Below are positions 50,985 through 58,976 of a stretch of 64,000 bases of DNA, one piece after another. The stretch lies in assembly GCA_014727915.1 (NCBI GenBank), contig WJMO01000009.1, positions 103,943 through 167,942 on the forward strand. Reading direction: 5' to 3'. The notes beneath the pieces were generated by a model. That model was not told where the DNA came from, did not search any database, and saw nothing but the letters and a program-made list of their open reading frames with translations. Within the stretch, counting starts at the first letter, position 1. Every line of letters begins with the position of its first letter. Origin of the DNA: Candidatus Altarchaeales archaeon (lineage in GTDB: Archaea > Altiarchaeota > Altiarchaeia > IMC4 > SCGC-AAA252-I15). The position numbers and the translations under genes were made by a program.

Positions 50985-51754
50985 TCGAACAACCTTCTGT
51001 CCCCGATGACGATGTCGTCATCCCTTAAATGATTTGGCATATCCTCTATATATCCATACCAATAGACGACCATCCCCTTCCCGAAGAGCTTCACATAATG
51101 GCTCAACTGCTTGCCATAGTCCCTCTTGTACTCGCTCTCGTCGCCGAAGCTGGCTTTGCATTCCACCCAGTTCAGCCACTTCCCCTGCATCTTGAAAGGG
51201 CTCTCCAGGTTGAAGTCCGGGGTCTTGGTGTAGTTGCCCTTCTTGGCCTCCTGCTCGGTGATGTACTTAACCCTCCGCTGGTCCAGCCATTTCTTGACTA
51301 TCCGCTCCACGTCCTTGCCCCTCTCGAACTGTATCCTCGTCCCCTCAGGCGAGTATATGAGCTCCTCCTCGATGGCCTCCTTCAGGTCTTTCTTAAGCCG
51401 CTCGTCGTTTATCCTGTCAGGGTCTCTGAGGTAGTTTTTGAACTGTTTCTTCGTGACTCCAGTGTGCTGCAGCATAAGCGACGCGGTCAGAACCGGCGGG
51501 AAGCTGTTCTCATGGGCTATCTGGAGGAATGACTTGCCGTGCATCCACTCCCCCAAAAGGCTGGGAGCCTTCTTCTTTATGGCATAGTAGTCTCGTTTGG
51601 TGCTTCGGACGGTCTTCTGCGTCAATATGACAAGCAGCAGCTCCTCGTCAAGCCCCTCCTCCTTAGCCAATCTTTTGATGTCCTGGGGGGACTTCAGTCC
51701 ATTGTATATTCTTTGGTATTCGGTGGAGTACATTTTTCCGTGAGCCAACCCCAC
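50981..51754 (-). CDS. CDIN1/TPD-family PD-(D/E)XK nuclease
   Basis: 257 residues homologous to the TPD family, which includes human CDIN1 (C15orf41), the partner of codanin in dyserythropoietic anaemia. N-terminal helical DNA-binding-like region (residues 1-130) contains LLVILTQKTVRSTKRDYY. The restriction-endonuclease-fold core follows with TKTPDFNL (TPD at 178-180), WVECKASFGD (E198-x-K200) and GKQLSHYVKLFG, then VVYWYGYIED. All core catalytic residues are present. The GTG at 51754 fits a leaderless transcript from a tttaaata box near 51783; an ATG at 51733 is an alternative. It is translationally coupled to the antiporter gene. Confidence 0.87.
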   Translation of the reverse strand: MGLAHGKMYSTEYQRIYNGLKSPQDIKRLAKEEGLDEELLLVILTQKTVRSTKRDYYAIKKKAPSLLGEWMHGKSFLQIAHENSFPPVLTASLMLQHTGVTKKQFKNYLRDPDRINDERLKKDLKEAIEEELIYSPEGTRIQFERGKDVERIVKKWLDQRRVKYITEQEAKKGNYTKTPDFNLESPFKMQGKWLNWVECKASFGDESEYKRDYGKQLSHYVKLFGKGMVVYWYGYIEDMPNHLRDDDIVIGDRRLFE

Positions 51755-51811
51755 CCCAGAATCCTGGAATTTTCAATAATATTTAAGCGGTGTCCTTTAT
51801 AACTAAATACA

Positions 51812-52489
51812 ATGGTTGAAACGCCGGATTCCTACACTCCCTGGCTTATTAGGAAGTCTGAGCGTGAATTCATCGTTCTTGCCCTCACCTACCTGGATGA
51901 GATAACCGACCATGCGAACCTCCTGGCCGAGGAGGTAAAATGCGTCACCGGCGGGGACTTCAACGGCTGCACAGTGAGCCATGACCTGCTTAACAATAGG
52001 AGCAGGGAGGCTGTGAAGACCAGGCGCCAGCTGATACGAACACTCCAGAACGCGAGCATAACACCCGAGAACAGGGGATACCTGACTAGGATGGTCTTCT
52101 CGATAGGCGATATCTCCAGTTACATAGGCTCCGCGTCCGCTAGGCTTACCCTGAGGGAAGTGGCCTTTTCGGAGGATATGGCGAAGGGAGTAAAGGACAT
52201 GATGGACAAGACCATGCTGATGATGTCCCTGCTTAAGGAGTCCATAAGGCTGCTGACGGAGGACCTTGAGGAATCCCTCGTAAAGACGAACGAGATCGAA
52301 GACCTGGAGGAGGACATAGACGATATAAGGCGCGGGTTGCTGAAGGAGATATTGAACGACCCCGCCTACACGGACCCGGCGGTGATCCAGGTCCTGGTGG
52401 AGATAATCGGCTCCGTGGAGACCATAAGCGACAAGGTCGCTGCGGCAGCCAACAACATCGAGGCCACCGCGTTGACTCACCTGCCTTAG
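51812..52489 (+). CDS. PhoU-like protein (DUF47 type)
   Basis: 225-residue all-helical protein of the PhoU-related DUF47 group, which typically accompanies phosphate transporters. It has the repeated three-helix bundles with acidic patches (E-x3-D type, for example LTYLDEITDHANLLAEEVKC and ELDLEEDIDD-like NEIEDLEEDIDDIRRGL) that bind metal clusters in PhoU. No transporter is next to it; a Na/Pi cotransporter lies at 58977. It is divergent from the CDIN1 gene with AT-rich promoters between them, and leads a run of three genes. Confidence 0.75.
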   Translation: MVETPDSYTPWLIRKSEREFIVLALTYLDEITDHANLLAEEVKCVTGGDFNGCTVSHDLLNNRSREAVKTRRQLIRTLQNASITPENRGYLTRMVFSIGDISSYIGSASARLTLREVAFSEDMAKGVKDMMDKTMLMMSLLKESIRLLTEDLEESLVKTNEIEDLEEDIDDIRRGLLKEILNDPAYTDPAVIQVLVEIIGSVETISDKVAAAANNIEATALTHLP

Positions 52490-52492
52490 AAG

Positions 52493-52879
52493 ATGGAAAT
52501 AACGAAGATAGATGTGGTGCTGGTATCTGTTCTCATATTGTTGATCGGCATTGAGTTCGTCGCACGCTCCAATGAGATGTTCCACATGCAGGTCATGATC
52601 GGCGTCGTGATCGGCTTCAGCCTGGGGTTCAAGCTGAGCGCCGTCCACGGCAGCACCGTATCGCGGGAGGCCATAAGGCTCGCTTCACAGAAGGTCGAGG
52701 AAGTATCCCACCTTGAGACCGAGAAATTCAGGACTGAACGCGGGCTTGGACTGGAGCTCGAGCGGAAGGACAAGCTGATAAGAACATTGCATGACAACCT
52801 GATGGACCGGGACGAGGAAGTCAGAGACCTCGTAGTCGAACTAGAAAAACTCAGAATAAAACTGAAAGAAACAGAATAG
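52493..52879 (+). CDS. Two-helix membrane protein with coiled coil
   Basis: 128 residues: two N-terminal membrane helices (about 7-25 and 31-50), then a long coiled coil (about 65-126: EEVSHLETEKFRTERGLGLE then VRDLVVELEKLRIKLKET). It starts 3 nt after the PhoU-like stop and is probably translated with it, so it may form a membrane platform for that protein (inference). Confidence 0.65.
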   Translation: MEITKIDVVLVSVLILLIGIEFVARSNEMFHMQVMIGVVIGFSLGFKLSAVHGSTVSREAIRLASQKVEEVSHLETEKFRTERGLGLELERKDKLIRTLHDNLMDRDEEVRDLVVELEKLRIKLKETE

Positions 52880-52880
52880 G

Positions 52881-53084
52881 ATGGATTCTGGATCCTCCTC
52901 TAAGGGTGAATTTTATGCTGCCTTACTACAGTTTTTGTTCTTGGGTTTTGGTCTTGGATATGTTTACCTCAAGGAATACAAGAAATGGAGAAACTACTTG
53001 ATAAGGATTTACGGTGCTGGTATTGTCTGGTTGGGTCTCATAGCCTTTTCAGGATACTATTCCCCATTCGAATCAGAAGCCTAG
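52881..53084 (+). CDS. Small TM2-like membrane protein
   Basis: 67 residues with two hydrophobic helices. FLFLGFGLGYVYLKEYKKWR resembles the TM2 domain turn (G-x-G-x-x-Y) between membrane helices. It starts 1 nt after the preceding stop, as third gene of the PhoU-like operon. Function unknown. Confidence 0.6.
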   Translation: MDSGSSSKGEFYAALLQFLFLGFGLGYVYLKEYKKWRNYLIRIYGAGIVWLGLIAFSGYYSPFESEA

Positions 53085-53088
53085 ATGT

Positions 53089-53577
53089 TCAGAGTTCGCG
53101 TATGTCCGCTTTCATCTCCTTTATGTCCAGTAACGCCACGGTCCTGACGCCTGTGAGGTACCCGCAGGTCTCCCCCGGGTTGACGACCAGGGTGTTCTCC
53201 TCTAACGTCACTTCCGGGGTGTGGGTGTGGGCCGTGACGACAACGTCGTATTTGGCCGATTTCACTATGGAATCCAGTATGCTGGGGTTGTGCCCGTGGT
53301 ATACTGCGATGTTGACTTCATCATATTGGAACTCCAGGAAATCCGACAGTTCAACGTCCAATTCCTCGAATTTCTTGTTGAGGTTGGCGAGGTCGCCTTC
53401 GTTGTTCCCGCATACCGCCCTTATCTCGCAGTCTATCTTCTTGAACGATTCCACGGTGAAGGGCGAGACTATGTCCCCCCCGTGTATGACCATGTCGACT
53501 CCGCTCTCCTTGAAGAACTCCAAAGCCTTCTCGATGGCTTCAATGTTGTCATGTGAGTCTGCCATTACGCCTATCAT
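53089..53577 (-). CDS. YfcE/MJ0936-type metallophosphodiesterase
   Basis: 162 residues of the calcineurin-like phosphoesterase superfamily, YfcE/MJ0936 branch. The metal-binding motifs occur in order: GVMADSHDN, VIHGGD, AVCGNNEG, VYHGHNP and VTAHTHTPE. The dinuclear site is complete. Members cleave phosphodiesters in vitro, while the physiological substrate is usually unknown. It is convergent with the TM2-like gene, five bases apart. Confidence 0.95.
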   Translation of the reverse strand: MIGVMADSHDNIEAIEKALEFFKESGVDMVIHGGDIVSPFTVESFKKIDCEIRAVCGNNEGDLANLNKKFEELDVELSDFLEFQYDEVNIAVYHGHNPSILDSIVKSAKYDVVVTAHTHTPEVTLEENTLVVNPGETCGYLTGVRTVALLDIKEMKADIREL

Positions 53578-53608
53578 CTTATACTATTGAATTCCTGCCT
53601 TTAAAGGT

Positions 53609-54895
53609 TTAATATGACTCGTATTTGACGTCTTCCACGGTGATGTTGTAGTAGCACCTTCTCCTTGAGGCGATCGCAGCGTATGTTGTGTTGGCCAGGT
53701 CACTGAAGACTATGGTGTTTCTCATGTGCGTGGTGTACCTTGTTCCCGGGTCTATCCTCTCATCCCTGTTAACATATACCCTCTTTATCTCCCAGACCGA
53801 AGACTGGTTCAAACCTGTGAAGTTCGCCCTGACGCCAACGGAATATGATGTGTTGGTGGTGTTCCCATGGTACTGGTCTATTATGAACGGCTTCCTTCGA
53901 ACGTCGATCCCTTGCCCGCACCAGTACCTTATCGTGTAATTGTAGCGGAGGTATCCCGTGTAGTCCGTCCCGTTGTTCTCCACCCTCACATTCGACTCTA
54001 TCCTGGCCACTTCAGTGTCGTTCGACGGTATCGTGAGGTTGAAGTCTAGGTAGTTAGCCAGCGCAAGCTGCAACGACCCGTTCACGGTCACCTTCACGTC
54101 GAACACGGACACGTTTATGTCCGCGGTGTCGATGGTGCGTGGGTGCGGGTCCGCCCCGTCATCGTACCTGTCATCGTCGGTGTTCTCGTCCGTCGGGTCC
54201 GACCCAGAAACCCTGACCTCGTGGTAGTCTGATAGCCCGTCGCCGTCGGTGTCCCTCTTGGCGGCGTTAGTCCCGTAGTTGTCCTCCACCACGTCCGCGA
54301 GCCCGTCCCCGTCCGAGTCCTCCGACACGCAACGCTGGCCCACGCAATAGAACCCCTCCTCGCAACTCCTAACCTGGTGCGTGCTCCCGTTGCAGCATTC
54401 ATAGTCCCTCGGGCAGGGTTCCCTGTTGCAGGTGTAGTTGACGCATTCGATGCCGTTTGGGCATTCCTTCCACTCGTACATCCCCAGCACACAGCATTCG
54501 TAGGGGCATGGGATGTCTGTGCATGTGAAGTTCACGCAGGCGAACCATCTCCCGCATTCTTTCACTAAGTACTCCACTCCATTGCAGCATTCGTAGGGGC
54601 ATTCCTCCAAGGCCTTCACAGTGGAAGAGGTGGTGGTCGTGGGCTCGGCATTCACTCTCTTCTTTTTGGCAGGCTTTTCCTCTTTGATGCTCTTCTCCCC
54701 TATATCGTCCTGCTTCTCGGCGGCTGCCTGGTTGTCCTTCTCCATCTGCTCTCTGAGGTATTCCTTGATGAACTCGTCCTCTGCGTCTATTATCTCCTGC
54801 TCCTCTTGGTCGGAGCCGCTCAGAAGGCACCCTGACATGCTAACTGACAGGATGAGCAGTACGGCAATCCAGCTTATGACCCCCCTAGAGTCCAC
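53609..54895 (-). CDS. Lipoprotein with Cys modules and calcium-binding TSP3-like repeats
   Basis: 428 residues. The signal peptide ends SMSGC (lipobox). A charged helical region and a short Thr/Ser stretch (TTTTSSTVKA) precede three Cys modules of the form CPYECCNG...V-x-E/S-C-x(5)-C-V. Then DSDGDGLADVVEDNYGTNAA and DTDGDGLSDYHEVRVSGSDP are thrombospondin type 3-like Asp-rich calcium loops, ending PTDENTDDDRYDDG. A C-terminal beta domain (about 255-425) is unrecognised. Surface-anchored, probably calcium-stabilised. Confidence 0.82.
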   Translation of the reverse strand: MDSRGVISWIAVLLILSVSMSGCLLSGSDQEEQEIIDAEDEFIKEYLREQMEKDNQAAAEKQDDIGEKSIKEEKPAKKKRVNAEPTTTTSSTVKALEECPYECCNGVEYLVKECGRWFACVNFTCTDIPCPYECCVLGMYEWKECPNGIECVNYTCNREPCPRDYECCNGSTHQVRSCEEGFYCVGQRCVSEDSDGDGLADVVEDNYGTNAAKRDTDGDGLSDYHEVRVSGSDPTDENTDDDRYDDGADPHPRTIDTADINVSVFDVKVTVNGSLQLALANYLDFNLTIPSNDTEVARIESNVRVENNGTDYTGYLRYNYTIRYWCGQGIDVRRKPFIIDQYHGNTTNTSYSVGVRANFTGLNQSSVWEIKRVYVNRDERIDPGTRYTTHMRNTIVFSDLANTTYAAIASRRRCYYNITVEDVKYESY

Positions 54896-54942
54896 GGTGA
54901 TTATATATGCTTTAAACTACTATATTATAACAGGGTGAGCCT

Positions 54943-55245
54943 ATGCCGGCGTCAGAGCGTGGAATAGACTCCAGGAAGCGGGTCCAAAAGGAAAAAGCCG
55001 AGAGACCAGACTCACTGGGCCTTCTGCACCGCACACTGGACTCTATGGTCGAGGACAAGCTCCAGGATAGGACCCACATGGACAGTCCCTTCCTCCTGCC
55101 GTCTTCGAAGGAGCGGTCACTGCACGAACACCATGCGGAAGCCAGGGAGATGACAAAGGTCATGCCTTTGATGGTGAAGGACGATCAAAGAGACAAGAAG
55201 AAGCCTCCAGGCCAGGGGGACATCAACTTGCAGACATCCGCCTAA
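54943..55245 (+). CDS. Hypothetical charged protein, 100 aa
   Basis: Small hydrophilic protein (MPASERGIDSRKRVQKEKAE then LHRTLDSMVEDKLQDRTHMD), probably helical and partly disordered; no family. GGGTGA stands about 6 nt before the ATG. It shares an AT-rich promoter region with the divergent lipoprotein. Its stop overlaps that of the ABC ATPase gene (CTAA) in convergent orientation. Confidence 0.5.
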   Translation: MPASERGIDSRKRVQKEKAERPDSLGLLHRTLDSMVEDKLQDRTHMDSPFLLPSSKERSLHEHHAEAREMTKVMPLMVKDDQRDKKKPPGQGDINLQTSA

Positions 55246-55970
55246 TCGGATGACTTCCCTATCAGCTTGAAGAACGCTCCCTGAAGATTCTGAGTGTCTG
55301 TTTCCTCCAGTATCGCCTTCAAAGTGTCGCAGGCCATAACACGCCCCCTGTTTATGATGAGTATCCTGTCGCATAGCTCGGTCGCCTCGTCCAACAGGTG
55401 GGTGGACAATATGATGGTCTTCCCCCTTCCGTGAAGCTCCCTTATGACGTCCACCATCTTCCTGGCGTAGACGGGGTCCAAACCGGACGTCACCTCGTCC
55501 AACAATATGATCTGTGGGTCATGGATGAGGGTCTTGGCGATGGCGACCCGCCTCCTCTGACCCTTCGAGAGCGTCTTGACCACGTCGTCGATTTGAGGCT
55601 CCATGTCCACAGCCCTCAAAGACCTGACGACCGCCTCCCCAACGGACTCTATCCCATAGAGCTCGCCGATATACCTTAGGTGGTCCCGGACGGTCATGTC
55701 CCCGTATAGGAAGTCCTCCTCCGGCAGATACCCAGTAATCTCCTTCACCCCGATCTTGTCATCCACAGTGTCTAATCCGTTTACGGTGCAACTACCCCTG
55801 CTGGGGTCCAATACCCCGCAGACCATCCTCAACGTTGTGGTCTTCCCGGCTCCGTTCGGGCCGAGGAAACCGAAGATCTCCCCCTTGCCGACGGTGAAGT
55901 TCACATCATCCACTGCGGGCTCCTCCAAGTAGGTCTTGCCCAGCCCTTCAGCAACGACGAACGCTGACAT
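55242..55970 (-). CDS. ABC transporter ATP-binding protein (ABC-2 exporter)
   Basis: About 242 residues, complete nucleotide-binding domain. Walker A is GPNGAGKTTT, the signature LSKGQRRRVAIAK (LSKGQ variant of LSGGQ), Walker B IILLDEVTSGLDP and the switch His in LSTHLLDEAT. This is the NatA-like class pairing with ABC-2 permeases. The likely partners are the two permeases transcribed divergently from 56061. An ATG at 55979 is also in frame; TATA-like ctttatag lies near 56000. Confidence 0.93.
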   Translation of the reverse strand: MSAFVVAEGLGKTYLEEPAVDDVNFTVGKGEIFGFLGPNGAGKTTTLRMVCGVLDPSRGSCTVNGLDTVDDKIGVKEITGYLPEEDFLYGDMTVRDHLRYIGELYGIESVGEAVVRSLRAVDMEPQIDDVVKTLSKGQRRRVAIAKTLIHDPQIILLDEVTSGLDPVYARKMVDVIRELHGRGKTIILSTHLLDEATELCDRILIINRGRVMACDTLKAILEETDTQNLQGAFFKLIGKSSD

Positions 55971-56060
55971 GATACACATTTAGCTTTAAACACTATAAAG
56001 CACGCACGGTTACCTCCTGGATAGTCCCGACTATATATCCCGCTATTCTGATATCTTCAC

Positions 56061-57860
56061 ATGCTACCTCGTTTCCTGGTCGTTAGCAAATACGAGCTGA
56101 AACAGTACCGTGGTAGCGCCGTCGACGAGGCAGTTATATTGCTCGTGATACTCGCAGGCTTCCTGATGCTCATAACCCCCGAGGTCGGCGAGAGCAGCCT
56201 GCCCAGCAGCCATAACATATACCGGGTCGGGTACGTTGAAGGCAGCGTCTTCGAAGGCATAGAAGCCTACACCCTCGAGTTCATACCCTACAACAGCAAG
56301 TACGAGATGATATCCGCGTCCAGCCTCGATGAGATAGACGCTTTCGCGGTATACAGCAAAGGCAGGATAGTCGTCTTCGGGTCGGGGACCCTGAAGTCGG
56401 ATGCTGCATTGAGCCACCTTAACACGGTGATGACAGAGTTCAACACCGGCCTGGTATACGACTACGTCGAAGGCAACCCCTCCCTTTCGGGGGTGCTGCT
56501 GCCACTGCGATTGGAGATCCGCGAGGAGGAGATAGACTACTCAAGCGCCATAAACGGCAGCATAGAACTGAAGAGGCGGGAGGTGCTGAAGGACATACGT
56601 ATGGAAGACGAACCCCCCAAAAAAGACTATACAACGGCCAATCCACAGGCTGAAGGGCGGACCTCTCCGTCAGAATCCGCTGCTCCAGCAGAGGAAACCC
56701 CTACGAATTCAGGCAACCGCCAAGCCACCAGTTCAGACTCAGAACTCCTCCTCCCCGTTGACCTGACGGTCGAATTCCCCTTTAAAACCCTCTACAAGAA
56801 CATGACTCTCCTCTCGCCGCTGATACTCATGTCAATACTCCTGGCGTTGAGCCTCTCAAAGGAGCGGGTGGACCGGAACATAGAGAACCTCTTCGACACC
56901 CCCCTCACTCGCGCTGAGATACTCCTGGGCAAAGCCTTCCCCTACATGTCCGTGATGGTCGCCCTCAGCCTGGCCTACGGCATGCAGGCCTCCCTGTCAT
57001 TCGACGCGTTGAAGGTCGCCATGGTCTTCTCAACGCTTTCCGTCACGATGCTGTCCTTCGGGATATTCTCCACCATCGTCTCACGCAGCTACAGGGAGCT
57101 GACCTTCATAGGCTCCTTCAGCCTGTTCGCTTTCTTCTTCTTCATAGTATTGCCCAATGTCTTCTCCGGCGTAAACGTGCTCGCCTTCATATCCCCTCTC
57201 GACACCGTGACCTCCATAGAGAACGGCGCCTCGATACCCCTGACCGATGTCATCCTGTCACTCCTGCCCTACGTCTTCCTCTCCATGTTCTTCCTTTCCT
57301 TCACGGGCGTCTGCTTCAACGCGGAGGTCGTGTTCTCCTCCCACAGCTTCAGACGCCTGTTGGAGGTCTTCTACAAGGACTTGACGGTCACGCTGAAGAA
57401 CAAGATAATATACGCTTTCGTGTCAGTAGCGCTCCTCGTCCCGTTCATATTCATAGTGGAGAGCATCTTCGCCTACCTCGTTCTCCCGCTCGGCCATCTT
57501 TCTCCCTTCGCTTCGCTTATAGTCCTCGCCATGTTGGAGGAGATAGTGAAGATCACCCCCTACCTATACCGCCGGATGAACCCGGCACTCTACGGTGTCG
57601 TCGCGGGCCTCAGCTTCTTCCTCATGGAGAAGCTCTTCAACCTATACCTCATAGTGAAGGTTTACACCTTCCTGGGGGGCCCGTACGTGTTCTTCTTCCA
57701 GAAGCTCATGCCAACCCTGCTGGTGCACATGCTCACGACCTCGGTTTTCGCGTTCGTCATCTACACGAGGCGCGGCAGGATATCATATGCTGTCGGGCTG
57801 ACGCTATCGATGGTGATACACTTCGCATACAATTACTTGCTCATATCGGGGGTACTATGA
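56061..57860 (+). CDS. ABC-2 type permease fused to a PrsW-like glutamic intramembrane protease domain
   Basis: 599 residues. The N-terminal 430 form an ABC-2/NatB permease: helix 1 (about 23-39), a large outside domain (40-245) with a disordered Ser/Pro/Glu linker near 185-230, then a helix bundle including SKERVDRNIENLFDTPLTRA. From about residue 445 a second multi-helix domain carries the ordered residues of PrsW/CPBP-type glutamic proteases: E493-E494-x2-K497, E523 in FFLMEKLFN, H556, and H587-x3-N591. Such a fusion would couple export to cleavage within the membrane. The downstream permease overlaps by four bases. Confidence 0.78.
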   Translation: MLPRFLVVSKYELKQYRGSAVDEAVILLVILAGFLMLITPEVGESSLPSSHNIYRVGYVEGSVFEGIEAYTLEFIPYNSKYEMISASSLDEIDAFAVYSKGRIVVFGSGTLKSDAALSHLNTVMTEFNTGLVYDYVEGNPSLSGVLLPLRLEIREEEIDYSSAINGSIELKRREVLKDIRMEDEPPKKDYTTANPQAEGRTSPSESAAPAEETPTNSGNRQATSSDSELLLPVDLTVEFPFKTLYKNMTLLSPLILMSILLALSLSKERVDRNIENLFDTPLTRAEILLGKAFPYMSVMVALSLAYGMQASLSFDALKVAMVFSTLSVTMLSFGIFSTIVSRSYRELTFIGSFSLFAFFFFIVLPNVFSGVNVLAFISPLDTVTSIENGASIPLTDVILSLLPYVFLSMFFLSFTGVCFNAEVVFSSHSFRRLLEVFYKDLTVTLKNKIIYAFVSVALLVPFIFIVESIFAYLVLPLGHLSPFASLIVLAMLEEIVKITPYLYRRMNPALYGVVAGLSFFLMEKLFNLYLIVKVYTFLGGPYVFFFQKLMPTLLVHMLTTSVFAFVIYTRRGRISYAVGLTLSMVIHFAYNYLLISGVL

Positions 57861-58948
57861 GGAGCGGAGTCATAGCTCGGAAGGAGATAAGGTCGATGAT
57901 AAGGGAGCGTAGCTTCGCGCTGATAATACTCCTCGAACTCCTACTCGTGTCGTCTTCGGGGCTGCTTAGCGTCGGATACGTCATACTCACATCCCCCGAG
58001 TCGAGCACCATGCTGTCCAAGGCCAGCAGCCTCGTATACGTTGGTGTCGTAACCGACACGAGACTCCAGTTCGAGAGCGTCTTGGACGAGGGGAGGATAC
58101 ACCACACATTCTACAATGACTTCGCACTCGCAGAGAAGGACTTCAAAGAGGGTCTAATAGACGCCGTCTTCGTCGGGGACATCGGCACCTCCGAGGACCC
58201 CTCTGTCTTGAAGCTGTACATGCCCTCCAACAGCCCCAAGACACCCCTGATAAAGCTGTCGTTGAAGCGGGTTCTCGTTAGGTTGGAGGACAAGCTCCGG
58301 GACCATAAGGTCGGCCTCTACGCCCCCGGCCTGGAGTTCGCATCCTATGAGCTGATGAACTACAGGCCCCAGGCGAGGTATGTGGAGATATACTTCATAT
58401 TCACCATCCCACTGCTCCTCTTCCTGCCGTGCATAGTCTCAGGGAGCCTCGCGATCGACAGCCTCACGCAGGACTTCGAGTCCAAGAGGATGCTCAACCT
58501 GGTGTCCGCTCCCCTGTCAAGCGCGCACATAGTCTTCGGGAAGGCGTTCGGCGCCTTCTTCATCTCCATCGTCCAGTGCCTCCTATGGTTGGCTGTATTG
58601 TCCTTCACATTCGTCAGCCCCAAGAACCACCTGCCTCTGACATTGTTCTGCTCCGCCTACACGATAATATTCCTGAACATCGGAAGCCTGCTCGCCCTAT
58701 ACCTCAAGCGGATGAAGAGCAGCCAGATAATATACACGTTCGCGAGCATGACCGCGATAAGCCTGTTCAGCCCCTTCGCCAACATCCACCCCCTATTGTT
58801 GGAGTTCAGCCCCTCCTACCTGATAACACGGATGGCATTGGGCACCCCACCCATGGCGTTCGCCTGGCAGCTCTCCCTGGTGGCCTTGCTGGCTGTTGTC
58901 ACAACGTTGGCGGTGCTCGCCTCAAGCCACAAGGTAAACGAATTATGA
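57857..58948 (+). CDS. ABC-2 type permease, second subunit
   Basis: 363 residues of the ABC-2/NatB type. Helix 1 is at about 21-44, a large outside domain follows (about 45-175), then five C-terminal helices, with YFIFTIPLLLFLPCIVSGSL and DSLTQDFESKRMLNLVSAPL marking the conserved membrane coupling region. It starts within the stop of the permease-protease gene (ATGA), so the two subunits are made in a fixed ratio and likely form a heterodimer with the ATPase at 55242. Confidence 0.85.
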   Translation: MRSGVIARKEIRSMIRERSFALIILLELLLVSSSGLLSVGYVILTSPESSTMLSKASSLVYVGVVTDTRLQFESVLDEGRIHHTFYNDFALAEKDFKEGLIDAVFVGDIGTSEDPSVLKLYMPSNSPKTPLIKLSLKRVLVRLEDKLRDHKVGLYAPGLEFASYELMNYRPQARYVEIYFIFTIPLLLFLPCIVSGSLAIDSLTQDFESKRMLNLVSAPLSSAHIVFGKAFGAFFISIVQCLLWLAVLSFTFVSPKNHLPLTLFCSAYTIIFLNIGSLLALYLKRMKSSQIIYTFASMTAISLFSPFANIHPLLLEFSPSYLITRMALGTPPMAFAWQLSLVALLAVVTTLAVLASSHKVNEL

Positions 58949-58976
58949 ATTTATTCCCTGGATTACAATTGGTGAT

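Noticed and set aside
51803..52648. 281-codon minus-strand frame opposite the PhoU-like gene
   Set aside because: The opposite strand encodes a recognisable PhoU-type protein with a good start, and the shadow is rich in Tyr/His/Gln/Leu as expected from antisense translation.
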